Source of the DNA: Salipiger pentaromativorans
Lineage (GTDB): Bacteria; Pseudomonadota; Alphaproteobacteria; Rhodobacterales; Rhodobacteraceae
Length of the DNA: 64,000 nt
Direction of reading: 5' to 3'
NCBI RefSeq assembly: GCF_024721115.1
Contig: NZ_JAMDHK010000004.1
Coordinates: forward strand, 209,862 to 273,861
Both the position numbers and the translations under genes were made by a program. This document shows, in pieces, positions 1 through 7,513 of this stretch; position 1 is the first letter of the stretch, and each line of letters opens with the position of its first letter. Below the pieces are notes generated by a model. That model saw only the letters and a program-made list of their open reading frames with translations. It searched no databases and was not told the origin of the DNA.

Positions 1-607
1 GCCCTCGATGCTGATGCTGGCCAATCTCGATCATGTGGTGTCGGCCCGCGTGCCGCTCGAGACGGCCGAGAACGCGCGGTTGCATATCTTCCGCCCGGCG
101 GACGGATCGGAAGAGCATTACGCGGTCGAGGTGGGCCGTCCGGACCGCCATGCGCCGGTGCTGGCGCGGCTGCATTCGGCCTGTTTCACCGGCGATGTCC
201 TGGGGTCGTTGAAATGCGATTGCGGTCCGCAGCTTCACGCGGCGCTGGCGCGCATGGGTGAAGAGGGGGCGGGGGTGCTGCTCTATCTCAACCAGGAAGG
301 TCGGGGCATCGGGCTTGCTAACAAGATGCGCGCCTATGCGTTGCAGGATCAGGGCTTCGACACGGTCGAGGCCAACCACCGGCTGGGCTTCGAGGACGAC
401 GAGCGCGATTTCCGGCTGGGCGCCGAGATCCTGCGCAAGATGGGCTTTACCTCGGTGCGGCTGCTGACCAACAACCCCAACAAGCTCGCGATGATGGAGC
501 GGTGCGGTATCGCCGTGGCGGAACGGGTGCCGCTGAAGGTCGGCAAGACCGCGTTCAACGCGCATTACCTTGCCACCAAGGCGGCGAAATCGGGGCATCT
601 TCTGTAG
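1..607 (+). CDS. ribA: GTP cyclohydrolase II, 5'-truncated by the window edge
   Basis: Opens the imidazole ring of GTP in the first step of riboflavin synthesis (cytoplasm). The three zinc-binding cysteines are visible as CFTGDVLGSLKCDC (C59, C70 and C72 counted from the ATG at base 8). They are followed by the LNQEGRGIGL block and the LLTNNPNKL substrate loop, all typical of RibA. The reading frame is open to the left edge, and alphaproteobacterial RibA usually has more N-terminal sequence, so the true start lies outside the window. No DHBP-synthase domain is visible, but the missing N-terminus could hide one. The TAG stop lies inside the first arm of a palindromic repeat (604-668). Confidence 0.93.
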   Translation, partial: PSMLMLANLDHVVSARVPLETAENARLHIFRPADGSEEHYAVEVGRPDRHAPVLARLHSACFTGDVLGSLKCDCGPQLHAALARMGEEGAGVLLYLNQEGRGIGLANKMRAYALQDQGFDTVEANHRLGFEDDERDFRLGAEILRKMGFTSVRLLTNNPNKLAMMERCGIAVAERVPLKVGKTAFNAHYLATKAAKSGHLL

Positions 608-668
608 GGTGGGCAATCTGCCCACCCTGTTTTTCGACAAGGAACGGTGGGCAGATTGCCCACCCTAC
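604..668. repeat. Paired inverted palindromic repeat (REPIN-like)
   Basis: Two 23-bp arms at 604-626 and 646-668 are perfect reverse complements separated by 19 bp. Each arm contains its own small hairpin, GGTGGGCA-N3-TGCCCACC. A single further arm occurs at 55068-55090. Nested palindromes of this kind are typical of REP/REPIN elements. The element covers the ribA stop codon and ends just before the GGAGG ribosome site of the next gene. Confidence 0.8.
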
Positions 669-678
669 GGAGGTTCTG

Positions 679-1179
679 ATGGAGATGGTTCTGACGCCTT
701 TGGGCCTGCGCTTCTCAGGGCAGCTCTGGCCCTGTTCGGTGGGGCGGGGCGGCATCCGGAGCGACAAGCGCGAAGGCGACGGGGCGACGCCGGTCGGCAT
801 ACACCGGATCGTCGGCACGCTTTATCGTCCCGACCGTGTGGCGCGGCCCGCGCCCTGGGCCGATCCGATCCTGCCGGGCGATCTGTGGTCGGACGATGCC
901 GGAGATCCCGCCTATAACACGATGGTGCGGGCGCCCTACGCGCCCAGCCACGAGCGGATGCGCCGCGCCGATCCGCTTTACGACATCGTGCTGCTGACCG
1001 ACTGGAACTGGCCCCTCGCCGAGCCGGGGCACGGCTCGGCGATCTTTCTGCACCAGTGGCGGCGGCCGGGCTTTCCCACCGAGGGCTGCATCGCCTTCCG
1101 CCGCGATCATCTGCGCCAGATCGCGGCGCTGGCTGTCCCCGGCACCCGGCTCATCGTGCCGGAGACCATGGCGGGGTAA
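679..1179 (+). CDS. L,D-transpeptidase (YkuD) family protein
   Basis: A 166-residue protein with the YkuD catalytic signature: His125 in the IFLHQW stretch and Cys137 in TEGCIAF, at the usual spacing for the H...(S/T)xGC nucleophile motif. The family cross-links peptidoglycan peptides or attaches proteins to them through a cysteine acyl-enzyme. No signal peptide or membrane segment is visible, which is common for short stand-alone members of this family. The ATG at 679 is chosen because GGAGG (669-673) precedes it at good spacing and similarity starts here; the upstream open frame runs through the repeat. The exact substrate cannot be told. Confidence 0.8.
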   Translation: MEMVLTPLGLRFSGQLWPCSVGRGGIRSDKREGDGATPVGIHRIVGTLYRPDRVARPAPWADPILPGDLWSDDAGDPAYNTMVRAPYAPSHERMRRADPLYDIVLLTDWNWPLAEPGHGSAIFLHQWRRPGFPTEGCIAFRRDHLRQIAALAVPGTRLIVPETMAG

Positions 1180-1200
1180 GGCGCTGCCGGTTCCGCCGGG

Positions 1201-1587
1201 CTATTCGGGATAGGCGCGCCGGGCCTTGGCCGTGCCCACGACCTTGTTTCCCGCCTTCGCGGTTGCGGTCCATTCATAGGTGTGGCTGCCGCCGGGCGGG
1301 CAGGGGCTCTTGTATTTGAACGTGCCGAAAGGCAGCTTGCCGCTGCCGGAGATCTTCACCTTTCCGCCGCCGTGGTTGTAGCTCGGCACGTCGAGATCCT
1401 TGAGCCGGAATTCGACCGTGGTCGTGCCGGCGGGCAGATCCTTGATCGTGAAGGCCGGGGCGCCGACCCGGTTGGGCCGCCCGGTGGTGCAAAGCGGGAT
1501 GTCGCCCCAGGTGAAGGAAATGGCAAATTCAGCGCTTGCGGTGCCGGCGGAGAGCAGCAGCGCGGCGACGATTGGCAGGACTCGCAT
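1201..1587 (-). CDS. Secreted PEBP-like (YbhB/YbcL type) protein
   Basis: A 128-residue protein with a clear Sec signal peptide (MRVLPIVAALLLSAGTASA). The mature part reads like a phosphatidylethanolamine-binding-protein fold: a PAF..LPAGTTTVEFRLKDLDVP block, then the SPCPPGGSHTYEWTATA block that matches the family's GPCPPxGxHxYxFxxxA motif. Bacterial members are periplasmic proteins with poorly defined ligands. The internal ATG at 1587 is chosen over the longer frame because it starts the signal peptide. It converges with the L,D-transpeptidase gene across about 20 bp. Confidence 0.75.
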   Translation of the reverse strand: MRVLPIVAALLLSAGTASAEFAISFTWGDIPLCTTGRPNRVGAPAFTIKDLPAGTTTVEFRLKDLDVPSYNHGGGKVKISGSGKLPFGTFKYKSPCPPGGSHTYEWTATAKAGNKVVGTAKARRAYPE

Positions 1588-1658
1588 GGATACACCCTTT
1601 CTTGTGAGGTGCCGGAGCGTCGCCGGGAATGCAGAACAGATCAAGCGATAGATCGGAC

Positions 1659-2297
1659 TTACGACATCCGCCGGACGCTCATCGAGATATGGGCGCGGCG
1701 GATGAGGGCCGCAGCCTGGGTGTCGCCCGCGCGCAGCGCCGTCCGGGTTTCACGCATCTCGCTGAGAAAGATCGCGCATTCGTCGGCCAGATCCATATGG
1801 GGGATGGATTTCAGCCAGATCCGCGCGGTGCGGTAATACAGCCGTTCGCTGATCTCGCGCAGCGCGGGGTTGCCGGTCAGCGACAGGCCGAAACCGTGAT
1901 AGTCCATATTGAGCTGGGCAAAGGCGCGGGCCTCCGGCGTGGCCAGAAGGGCCTGGCCCCGACGCACAAAGCTTTGCATCTCGTTCAGAACATGGGGGGT
2001 TACCGGCAGCGGGTCGAGCGTGCCCGCAAGCTGCGCCAGTTCCAGCCGCAGCGCATAGACCTGCGCCATCTCGCCGATCTCGACATCGGTGACCAGCGTG
2101 CCGACGCCGTGGCGGCTTTCCAGCAGCCCCTCGTCTTCCAGCCGGGCCAGCACCCGGCGCAGCGGCGTGCGCGAGGTGCCGAATTCCTCGGCCAGCGCGG
2201 CCTCGGAGAGCCGCGTGGCCGGCGGGTAGTCGAGCAGGCAGATACGCGCGCGCAGCTCCGCGTGCAGACGCTGGAACCGCAGCGTGGCACCGCTCAC
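1659..2297 (-). CDS. GntR-family transcriptional regulator with FCD domain
   Basis: A DNA-binding repressor or activator of about 212 residues. The N-terminal winged helix includes ARICLLDYPPATRLSEAALAEEF followed by GTSRTPLRRVLARLEDEGLL, the textbook GntR helix-turn-helix. The C-terminal half is a helical FCD ligand domain. The GTG at 2297 overlaps the TGA of the upstream argE-type gene (GTGA), so the two are translationally coupled; an upstream ATG at 2339 would overlap more. As the last gene of a hydrolase operon it is the natural candidate to regulate that operon and the divergent importer, probably through the TTGTGTACAA site at 4686-4695. Confidence 0.85.
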   Translation of the reverse strand: MSGATLRFQRLHAELRARICLLDYPPATRLSEAALAEEFGTSRTPLRRVLARLEDEGLLESRHGVGTLVTDVEIGEMAQVYALRLELAQLAGTLDPLPVTPHVLNEMQSFVRRGQALLATPEARAFAQLNMDYHGFGLSLTGNPALREISERLYYRTARIWLKSIPHMDLADECAIFLSEMRETRTALRAGDTQAAALIRRAHISMSVRRMS

Positions 2298-3448
2298 GCG
2301 GCGACGCTCCGCGCCACGCCCTCCAGCATGGTCAGACATTGCGAGAGCTGGTCGCGCGAGACGTATTCGTCGGGCTTGTGCGCCTCGTGGATCGAACCGG
2401 GGCCGCAGACCACGACCGACATGCCCATCTCCTGGAACAGCCCCGCCTCGGTGCCGAAGGGCACCACGTCGCAGGTCTCGTTGCCGGTGAGCTGCGCCAC
2501 CAGATCGCGCGCGGCGTTTTCGGGCAGCGGCTCCAGACCGGCGACCTCGCCGATCACCTGGGTTTCGATGCGGGCGGCAGGGTTCACCTTGCGCATGGCG
2601 GGCAGCAGCTCGGTCTCGACATAAGCGTGCAGCGCCTCCTTGACGAAACCGGCGTCGGCCTCCTGCATCGGGCGCATTTCCCAGTCGACCTCGGCGAAAC
2701 CGGGGATCACGTTATGCGCGACACCGCCGTAAAGCCGGCCGACATTGACCGTGGTCCAGGGCGGATCGAAGCGCGAATTCGCGGGCACGCGGGTTTTCAG
2801 CTGCTCCGCCAGCGCCATGAGGCGCGTGACATAGCGCACCGCGTATTCCACCGCGTTCACCCCGCGCTCGGGCGCCGAGCCATGGCCCTCCATCCCGTGG
2901 AACCGGCAGGTATATTCGCAGCAGCCCTTGTGGCCCTCGATGATCCGCATCTCGGTGGGCTCGCCGACGATGGCCATGCGCGGCGCGTAGCCGCGTTTCT
3001 GCAACTCGGGCACCAGCGCGCGGGCGCCCATGCAGCCCACCTCCTCGTCATGGGTGAAGCAGAGATGCACGGGGCGTTTCAGCGGCGTTTCGGCCAGCGG
3101 ATCGGCCATGGCGATGGCGGCGGCGATGAACCCCTTCATGTCGCAGGCGCCGCGCCCGTGCAGCCGGTCGTCGCGCTCGCTGAGCTGGAACGGGTTGGAA
3201 TGCCAGACCTGATCGGTGACCGGCACAACATCGGAATGGCCCGAAAGCACCACGCCGCCCGGCACGTCCGGGCCGATGGTGGCGAACATGTTGGCCTTGG
3301 CGCCGGAGCTGTCGGCAAACAGCTCGACCCTGGCGCCGTGATGCTCCAGCCGGTCGGCCATCCAGGCCATCATGTCGAGATTGCTGTCGCTCGACACGGT
3401 GGGAAAGGAGATGAGCTCGGCGAGGATCGCTTCGGTGGCTTTCAGCAT
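2294..3448 (-). CDS. argE: M20-family deacetylase, acetylornithine deacetylase (ArgE) type
   Basis: A zinc metallohydrolase of 384 residues. Visible M20 landmarks are LSGHSDVVPV (first metal His/Asp), GRGACDMKGF, THDEEVGCMGA (catalytic Glu pair), IVGEPTEM and the C-terminal GPGSIHEAHKPDEYV histidine. The dimerisation domain EGHGSAPERGVNAVEY lies between them. ArgE proteins remove the N-acetyl group from ornithine or related diamino acids. Its place directly after a DoeA-like hydrolase and opposite a diamine-type importer suggests a catabolic role, such as deacetylating N-acetyl-diaminobutyrate, rather than arginine synthesis. That substrate is an inference. Confidence 0.85.
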   Translation of the reverse strand: MLKATEAILAELISFPTVSSDSNLDMMAWMADRLEHHGARVELFADSSGAKANMFATIGPDVPGGVVLSGHSDVVPVTDQVWHSNPFQLSERDDRLHGRGACDMKGFIAAAIAMADPLAETPLKRPVHLCFTHDEEVGCMGARALVPELQKRGYAPRMAIVGEPTEMRIIEGHKGCCEYTCRFHGMEGHGSAPERGVNAVEYAVRYVTRLMALAEQLKTRVPANSRFDPPWTTVNVGRLYGGVAHNVIPGFAEVDWEMRPMQEADAGFVKEALHAYVETELLPAMRKVNPAARIETQVIGEVAGLEPLPENAARDLVAQLTGNETCDVVPFGTEAGLFQEMGMSVVVCGPGSIHEAHKPDEYVSRDQLSQCLTMLEGVARSVAA

Positions 3449-3452
3449 GGCG

Positions 3453-4649
3453 TCAGTCCTTCACGAACATCTTGCGCGGGCGGTTGCAGAAACATTCCGC
3501 CGGGCCGTCTTCGGTGATGAGGATGGATTCGGTGATCTCCAGCCCCCAATCCGACATCCAGAGGCCGGGCATGAAGTGAAAGGTCATGCCGGGTTGCAGC
3601 ACGGTCTCGTCCTCGGAGCGCAGCGAGATGGTCCGTTCGCCCCAGTCCGGCGGGTAGGAAAGGCCGATGGGATAGCCGCAGCGGGCGCCGCGCTCGATGC
3701 CCGCGCGCTCCAGCGGCGCGGCCAGCGCATTGGCGATGTCGCAGGCACGGTTGCCCGCGCGGGCAACCTCCAGCCCGGCCTCCAGACCCTCGACCAGCGC
3801 CGCCTCGGCGCTGCGGAAGATCTCCGGCGGTTCGCCGAGGAAAATCGTGCGGCAGAAGGGGGTGTGGTAGCGGCGGTAACAGCCGGCGATCTCGAAGAAG
3901 GTGGCCTCGCCCTTGTTGAAGGGGCGCCCGTCCCAGGTGAGATGCGGCGCGGCGGCGTCGGAGCCCGAGGGCAGCAGCGGCACGATGGCGGCGTAATCGC
4001 CCCAGTCGTCGCCCACCCCGAGGATCGCGTCGCGCTGGATCTCGGCCACCACCTGGTTTTTCGGCACGCCGGGCTCGACCCGCTCCAGCAGCCCGTCGAC
4101 GATCTTTTCCGAGATCCGCGCCGCCTTGCGCATGAAGGCGATCTCTTCGGCGGATTTGACGGTGCGCTGCCAGTTCACCAGCGCGGTGGTGTCGATCAGC
4201 GTGGCTTGCGGCAGGCTCTCGGAGAGCGACTGAAAGGCCTTGGCGGAGAAATAGTAATTGTCCATCTCGACGCCCAGCCGGGCGCCGTCCTGACCCATGC
4301 CGATCAGCCGCTGGGCGAGATCCTGCATCGGGTGACGCTCGGTCGATTGCACGTAGTTGTCGGCGTAGCCGATCACCCGGTCGTCGCCCATCCAGACCGT
4401 GCGCACCGCGCCGTTGGTGTCCTGATTGCGGCCCCACCAGACCGGATCGGCGTCGTGAAACACCAGCACGCCCTGATGCACATAGAAGGACCAGCCGTCA
4501 TAGCCGGTCAGCCAGGCCATGTTCGACGGGTCGGTCACCAGCAGCACCTCGATGCCCGCGCGCTCCATCGCGGCGCGGGTCAGGGCGAGGCGGCGTTCGT
4601 ATTCGGCCTCGGAGAAGGGCAGGTCTTTCTGGAATCGGTGCTGGCGCAT
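3453..4649 (-). CDS. doeA: M24-family hydrolase, ectoine hydrolase (DoeA/EutD) type
   Basis: A 398-residue creatinase/prolidase-fold protein. The C-terminal stretch GYPIGLSYPPDWGERTISL and the PGMTFHFMPGLWMSDWGLEI segment look like ectoine hydrolases, which open the ectoine ring to N-acetyl-diaminobutyrate. Canonical M24 metal ligands appear altered (FEIAG instead of a D-x-G motif, GYPIG instead of GHGIG), as in non-metallo creatinase-like members. The ATG at 4649 follows GGAG at 6 bp; the longer frame starts in AT-rich intergenic DNA. The next gene, an M20 deacetylase, starts 4 bp downstream. Ectoine as substrate is plausible, but the usual UehABC or EhuABCD transporter and DoeB are not beside it. 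Confidence 0.75.
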   Translation of the reverse strand: MRQHRFQKDLPFSEAEYERRLALTRAAMERAGIEVLLVTDPSNMAWLTGYDGWSFYVHQGVLVFHDADPVWWGRNQDTNGAVRTVWMGDDRVIGYADNYVQSTERHPMQDLAQRLIGMGQDGARLGVEMDNYYFSAKAFQSLSESLPQATLIDTTALVNWQRTVKSAEEIAFMRKAARISEKIVDGLLERVEPGVPKNQVVAEIQRDAILGVGDDWGDYAAIVPLLPSGSDAAAPHLTWDGRPFNKGEATFFEIAGCYRRYHTPFCRTIFLGEPPEIFRSAEAALVEGLEAGLEVARAGNRACDIANALAAPLERAGIERGARCGYPIGLSYPPDWGERTISLRSEDETVLQPGMTFHFMPGLWMSDWGLEITESILITEDGPAECFCNRPRKMFVKD

Positions 4650-5065
4650 GAGAGTCTCCGGTCTCGTCTCGCCCCAGCTAGCCACTTGTGTACAACTGGA
4701 GCTGTCAAAAACCGACATTCGGCGTCGTTTGCAGAGTTCATTGATGAAAAACGCTGCTTTTGCCGCGAAGTTGTGCATCTTTGTGGGAAATTATCCCGAT
4801 CTTCTGCGGTTTTAATGGTCGAAACGACCGAAAATTGAGGTTGACGCCACGTCCGGTTCGCAAAATTTTGCAGTCCATTTTCCCGAATTGCTGCATTACA
4901 GTGACGTTTTCGTCTGTAGAGTGCCGCTTTTGTGCCCGGCTTTCCTGTGTTCCGAGGCTTAGCCTTGGTTTTGCCTCTAGACGGTTGCAAGACGGGGGCT
5001 GACGCGGTTTAGTTTGGACACAAGACAGCGGGGCCAATCCGCGAGACATCAACGGGGAGCCGGAT
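4650..5065. promoter_or_regulatory. Divergent promoter region between the DoeA-like operon and the ABC importer
   Basis: 416 bp without a convincing gene, clearly more AT-rich than its surroundings. It holds the GntR-type palindrome at 4686-4695. A weak sigma-70-like promoter on the plus strand is TTGCAA (4985-4990), 17 bp, TTTAGT (5008-5013), about 50 bp before the importer ATPase gene. Confidence 0.5.
4686..4695. promoter_or_regulatory. Candidate GntR/FCD operator TTGTGTACAA
   Basis: A TTGT-N2-ACAA palindrome 37 bp upstream of the DoeA-like start codon. GntR regulators of the FCD class often bind TTGTATACAA-like sites (for example MatR). A GntR/FCD gene is the last gene of this operon. Confidence 0.45.
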
Positions 5066-6169
5066 TTGCCAGATACCGGGACAAGCGACGCATTCGTCGC
5101 CTTCGAACGCGTTCAGAAAAGCTACGACGGCGAGACACTCGTCGTGAAGGATCTGAACCTCACTTTGCCAAAGGGCGAGTTCCTGACCATGCTGGGACCG
5201 TCCGGATCGGGCAAGACGACTTGTCTGATGATGCTGGCGGGGTTCGAAACCGCCACCCATGGCGAGATCAAGCTCGACGGGGTCAGCATCAACAACATCC
5301 CGCCCCACAAGCGCGGCATCGGGATGGTCTTCCAGAACTACGCGCTTTTCCCGCACATGACCGTGGCCGAGAACCTCGCCTTCCCGCTGGAAGTGCGCAA
5401 GATCGGCAAATCGGAGCGTGAGAAAAAGGTCAAGCGCGCGCTCGACATGGTCGAGATGGGTGCCTTCGGCGGCCGCCGCCCGGCGCAGCTTTCGGGCGGT
5501 CAGCAGCAGCGGATCGCTTTGGCCCGCGCGCTGGTCTTCGAGCCCGAGCTGGTGCTGATGGACGAGCCGCTCGGCGCGCTCGACAAGCAGCTTCGCGAGA
5601 AGATGCAGTTCGAGATCACCAACCTCGCGCATAGCCTCGGCATCACCACGGTCTATGTGACCCACGACCAGACCGAAGCGCTGACCATGTCCGACCGCGT
5701 CGCCGTGTTCAACGACGGCCGCATTCAGCAGCTTGCGCCGCCGGATGAGCTTTACGAGGCGCCGCAGAACAGCTTCGTGGCGCAGTTCATCGGCGAGAAC
5801 AACACGCTGGAAGGCGTGGTGACCGAGGTCAAGGGCGACGTCTGCACCGTCAAGCTCGACGATGGCGAGATCATCGAGGCGCAGCCGGTCAATGTCAGCA
5901 AGGTCGGCGAACGCACCCGGGTGTCGATCCGTCCCGAGCGGGTCGAGGTGAACAAGGAGCGCCTTCAGGAAGGCGCCCATACGCTCAAGGCGAAGGTGCT
6001 GGAATTCATCTACATGGGCGACATCTTCCGCACCCGGCTGAGCGTGGCGGGCAACAACGATTTCGTCATCAAGACCCGGAACGCCCCCGACCAGATCCGC
6101 CTGAAACCGGGCGAAGAGATCGAGATCGGCTGGCTGCCGCAGGATTGCCGGGCGCTCGACGCGCCATAG
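5066..6169 (+). CDS. ABC importer ATPase, PotA-like (spermidine/putrescine family)
   Basis: A 367-residue ATPase that energises the importer encoded downstream. Walker A is GPSGSGKT, followed by the Q-loop FQNYALFPHMTV, the signature LSGGQQQ, Walker B LVLMDEPLGALD and the switch His in VTHDQTEA. A C-terminal TOBE domain (about residues 280-360) is typical of PotA/PotG proteins. Translation must start at TTG (5066): GGGGAG lies just upstream and no in-frame ATG precedes the nucleotide-binding core. It is first in a four-gene operon with a binding protein and two permeases. Confidence 0.9.
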   Translation: MPDTGTSDAFVAFERVQKSYDGETLVVKDLNLTLPKGEFLTMLGPSGSGKTTCLMMLAGFETATHGEIKLDGVSINNIPPHKRGIGMVFQNYALFPHMTVAENLAFPLEVRKIGKSEREKKVKRALDMVEMGAFGGRRPAQLSGGQQQRIALARALVFEPELVLMDEPLGALDKQLREKMQFEITNLAHSLGITTVYVTHDQTEALTMSDRVAVFNDGRIQQLAPPDELYEAPQNSFVAQFIGENNTLEGVVTEVKGDVCTVKLDDGEIIEAQPVNVSKVGERTRVSIRPERVEVNKERLQEGAHTLKAKVLEFIYMGDIFRTRLSVAGNNDFVIKTRNAPDQIRLKPGEEIEIGWLPQDCRALDAP

Positions 6170-6294
6170 GTTAAGTCATAGCGCGCGGCGCGGGACCGGA
6201 CAGACCGGGCCCGGCGCCGTGGCTACTCAACGGAGCCGGTGCCGCTACCCGGGGCCCGGCCCTGAACCAAAACGGGTTTACAAGGGAGTAACCA

Positions 6295-7401
6295 ATGAAA
6301 CTGACCAAAACCCTTCTGGCCTCGACGGCACTCACCGTCGCCGCCGGTGCGGTGGCCGCGCAGGACATGACCGACAGCATGACGCTCGTCTCCTGGGGCG
6401 GCGCTTATCAGCGCAGCCAGGACGAGGCCTATGCCAAGCCCTATATCGCGATGCACCCCGAGGTGAGCGTCTCCTGGGACGAAAGCTCGAACGAGGCCGT
6501 GGCCAAGCTGCGCGCCATGAACGAAGCGGGCAACATCACCTGGGATCTCGTCGATGTGGTGGCCGCAGACGCGATGCGTCTCTGCGACGAGGGCCTCGCC
6601 ATGGAATACGACCCCGACGAGCTGCTGGCGCCCGCGCCCGATGGCACCTCGGCGTCTGACGATTTCGGCGACATGATCGTGTCGGACTGCTTCATCCCGC
6701 AGATCGTTTACTCGACCACCGTGGGCTACCGCACCGACCTCGTGGGCGACACCCCGCCGACGGACATCTGCGCGATCTTCGACCTGGACGCCTATCCGGG
6801 CAAGCGGTCGCTCGAAAAGCGTCCGATCAACAACATGGAATGGGCGCTTTACTGCGACGGCGTGGCCAAGGACGACATCTATGACGTCCTGGAAACCCCG
6901 GAAGGTCAGGACCAGGCGCTCGCCAAGCTCGACACCATCAAGGACAGCGTTGTCTGGTGGTCGGCCGGTGCCGACACGCCGCAGCTTCTGGCCGATGGCG
7001 AAGTCATCATGGGCTCGACCTATAACGGCCGTCTGTTCTCGGTGATCGAAGAGCAGAAACAGCCGGTTGCGATGCTCTGGGACATGCAGGTGTTCGACCT
7101 CGACGGCTGGATCATTCCGACGGGCCTGTCGGACGAGGCGCTCGCCCGCGTGAAGGACTTCGTCTATTTCGCCACCGACACCCAGCGTCTGGCGGATCAG
7201 GCCAAGTACATCTCCTACGGCCCGGCGCGCGTGTCCTCGGCGCCGCTGGTCGGCCAGCACGAAGAGCTGGGCATCGACATGGCGCCGCACATGCCGACCG
7301 ATCCGGAGAACGCCTCCAACACGCTGCTCTACAACTATGAGTTCTGGGCCGACTATCGCGACGACATCGACGCGAAATTCCAGGCCTGGCTGGCTCAATA
7401 A
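6295..7401 (+). CDS. Periplasmic substrate-binding protein, PotD-like (family 1)
   Basis: A 368-residue binding protein with a Sec signal peptide MKLTKTLLASTALTVAAGAVAA. The mature protein starts QDMTDSMTLVSWGGAYQRSQ, the usual opening of polyamine/opine-type solute-binding proteins, and later shows the SYGPARVSS and MPTDPENA segments near the C-terminus. It captures the substrate for the ATPase and permeases of the operon. Spermidine or putrescine are only family-level guesses; the divergent DoeA-like and ArgE genes suggest an acylated diamino acid or similar compound. Confidence 0.9.
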   Translation: MKLTKTLLASTALTVAAGAVAAQDMTDSMTLVSWGGAYQRSQDEAYAKPYIAMHPEVSVSWDESSNEAVAKLRAMNEAGNITWDLVDVVAADAMRLCDEGLAMEYDPDELLAPAPDGTSASDDFGDMIVSDCFIPQIVYSTTVGYRTDLVGDTPPTDICAIFDLDAYPGKRSLEKRPINNMEWALYCDGVAKDDIYDVLETPEGQDQALAKLDTIKDSVVWWSAGADTPQLLADGEVIMGSTYNGRLFSVIEEQKQPVAMLWDMQVFDLDGWIIPTGLSDEALARVKDFVYFATDTQRLADQAKYISYGPARVSSAPLVGQHEELGIDMAPHMPTDPENASNTLLYNYEFWADYRDDIDAKFQAWLAQ

Positions 7402-7411
7402 GACGGCTACG

Positions 7412-7433
7412 GGGGCGGGCACTCGTCCGCCCC
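7412..7433 (+). other. Hairpin after the binding-protein gene
   Basis: GGGGCGG (7412-7418) pairs with CCGCCCC (7427-7433) directly after the stop codon and before the permease gene. Such hairpins commonly keep binding-protein mRNA more abundant than permease mRNA in ABC operons. Confidence 0.5.
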
Positions 7434-7513
7434 TTCGCTTTCCGGGACGGGCGAGGGCGCCCGTTCCACGACGATCCGAAGAGATCGCGGCACAATCAAC
7501 CAACGGGGACATC

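Noticed and set aside
3442-4437. 331-codon frame on the minus strand within the DoeA-like gene
   Set aside because: A frame-shifted shadow of the DoeA-like gene, which is intact in the other frame.
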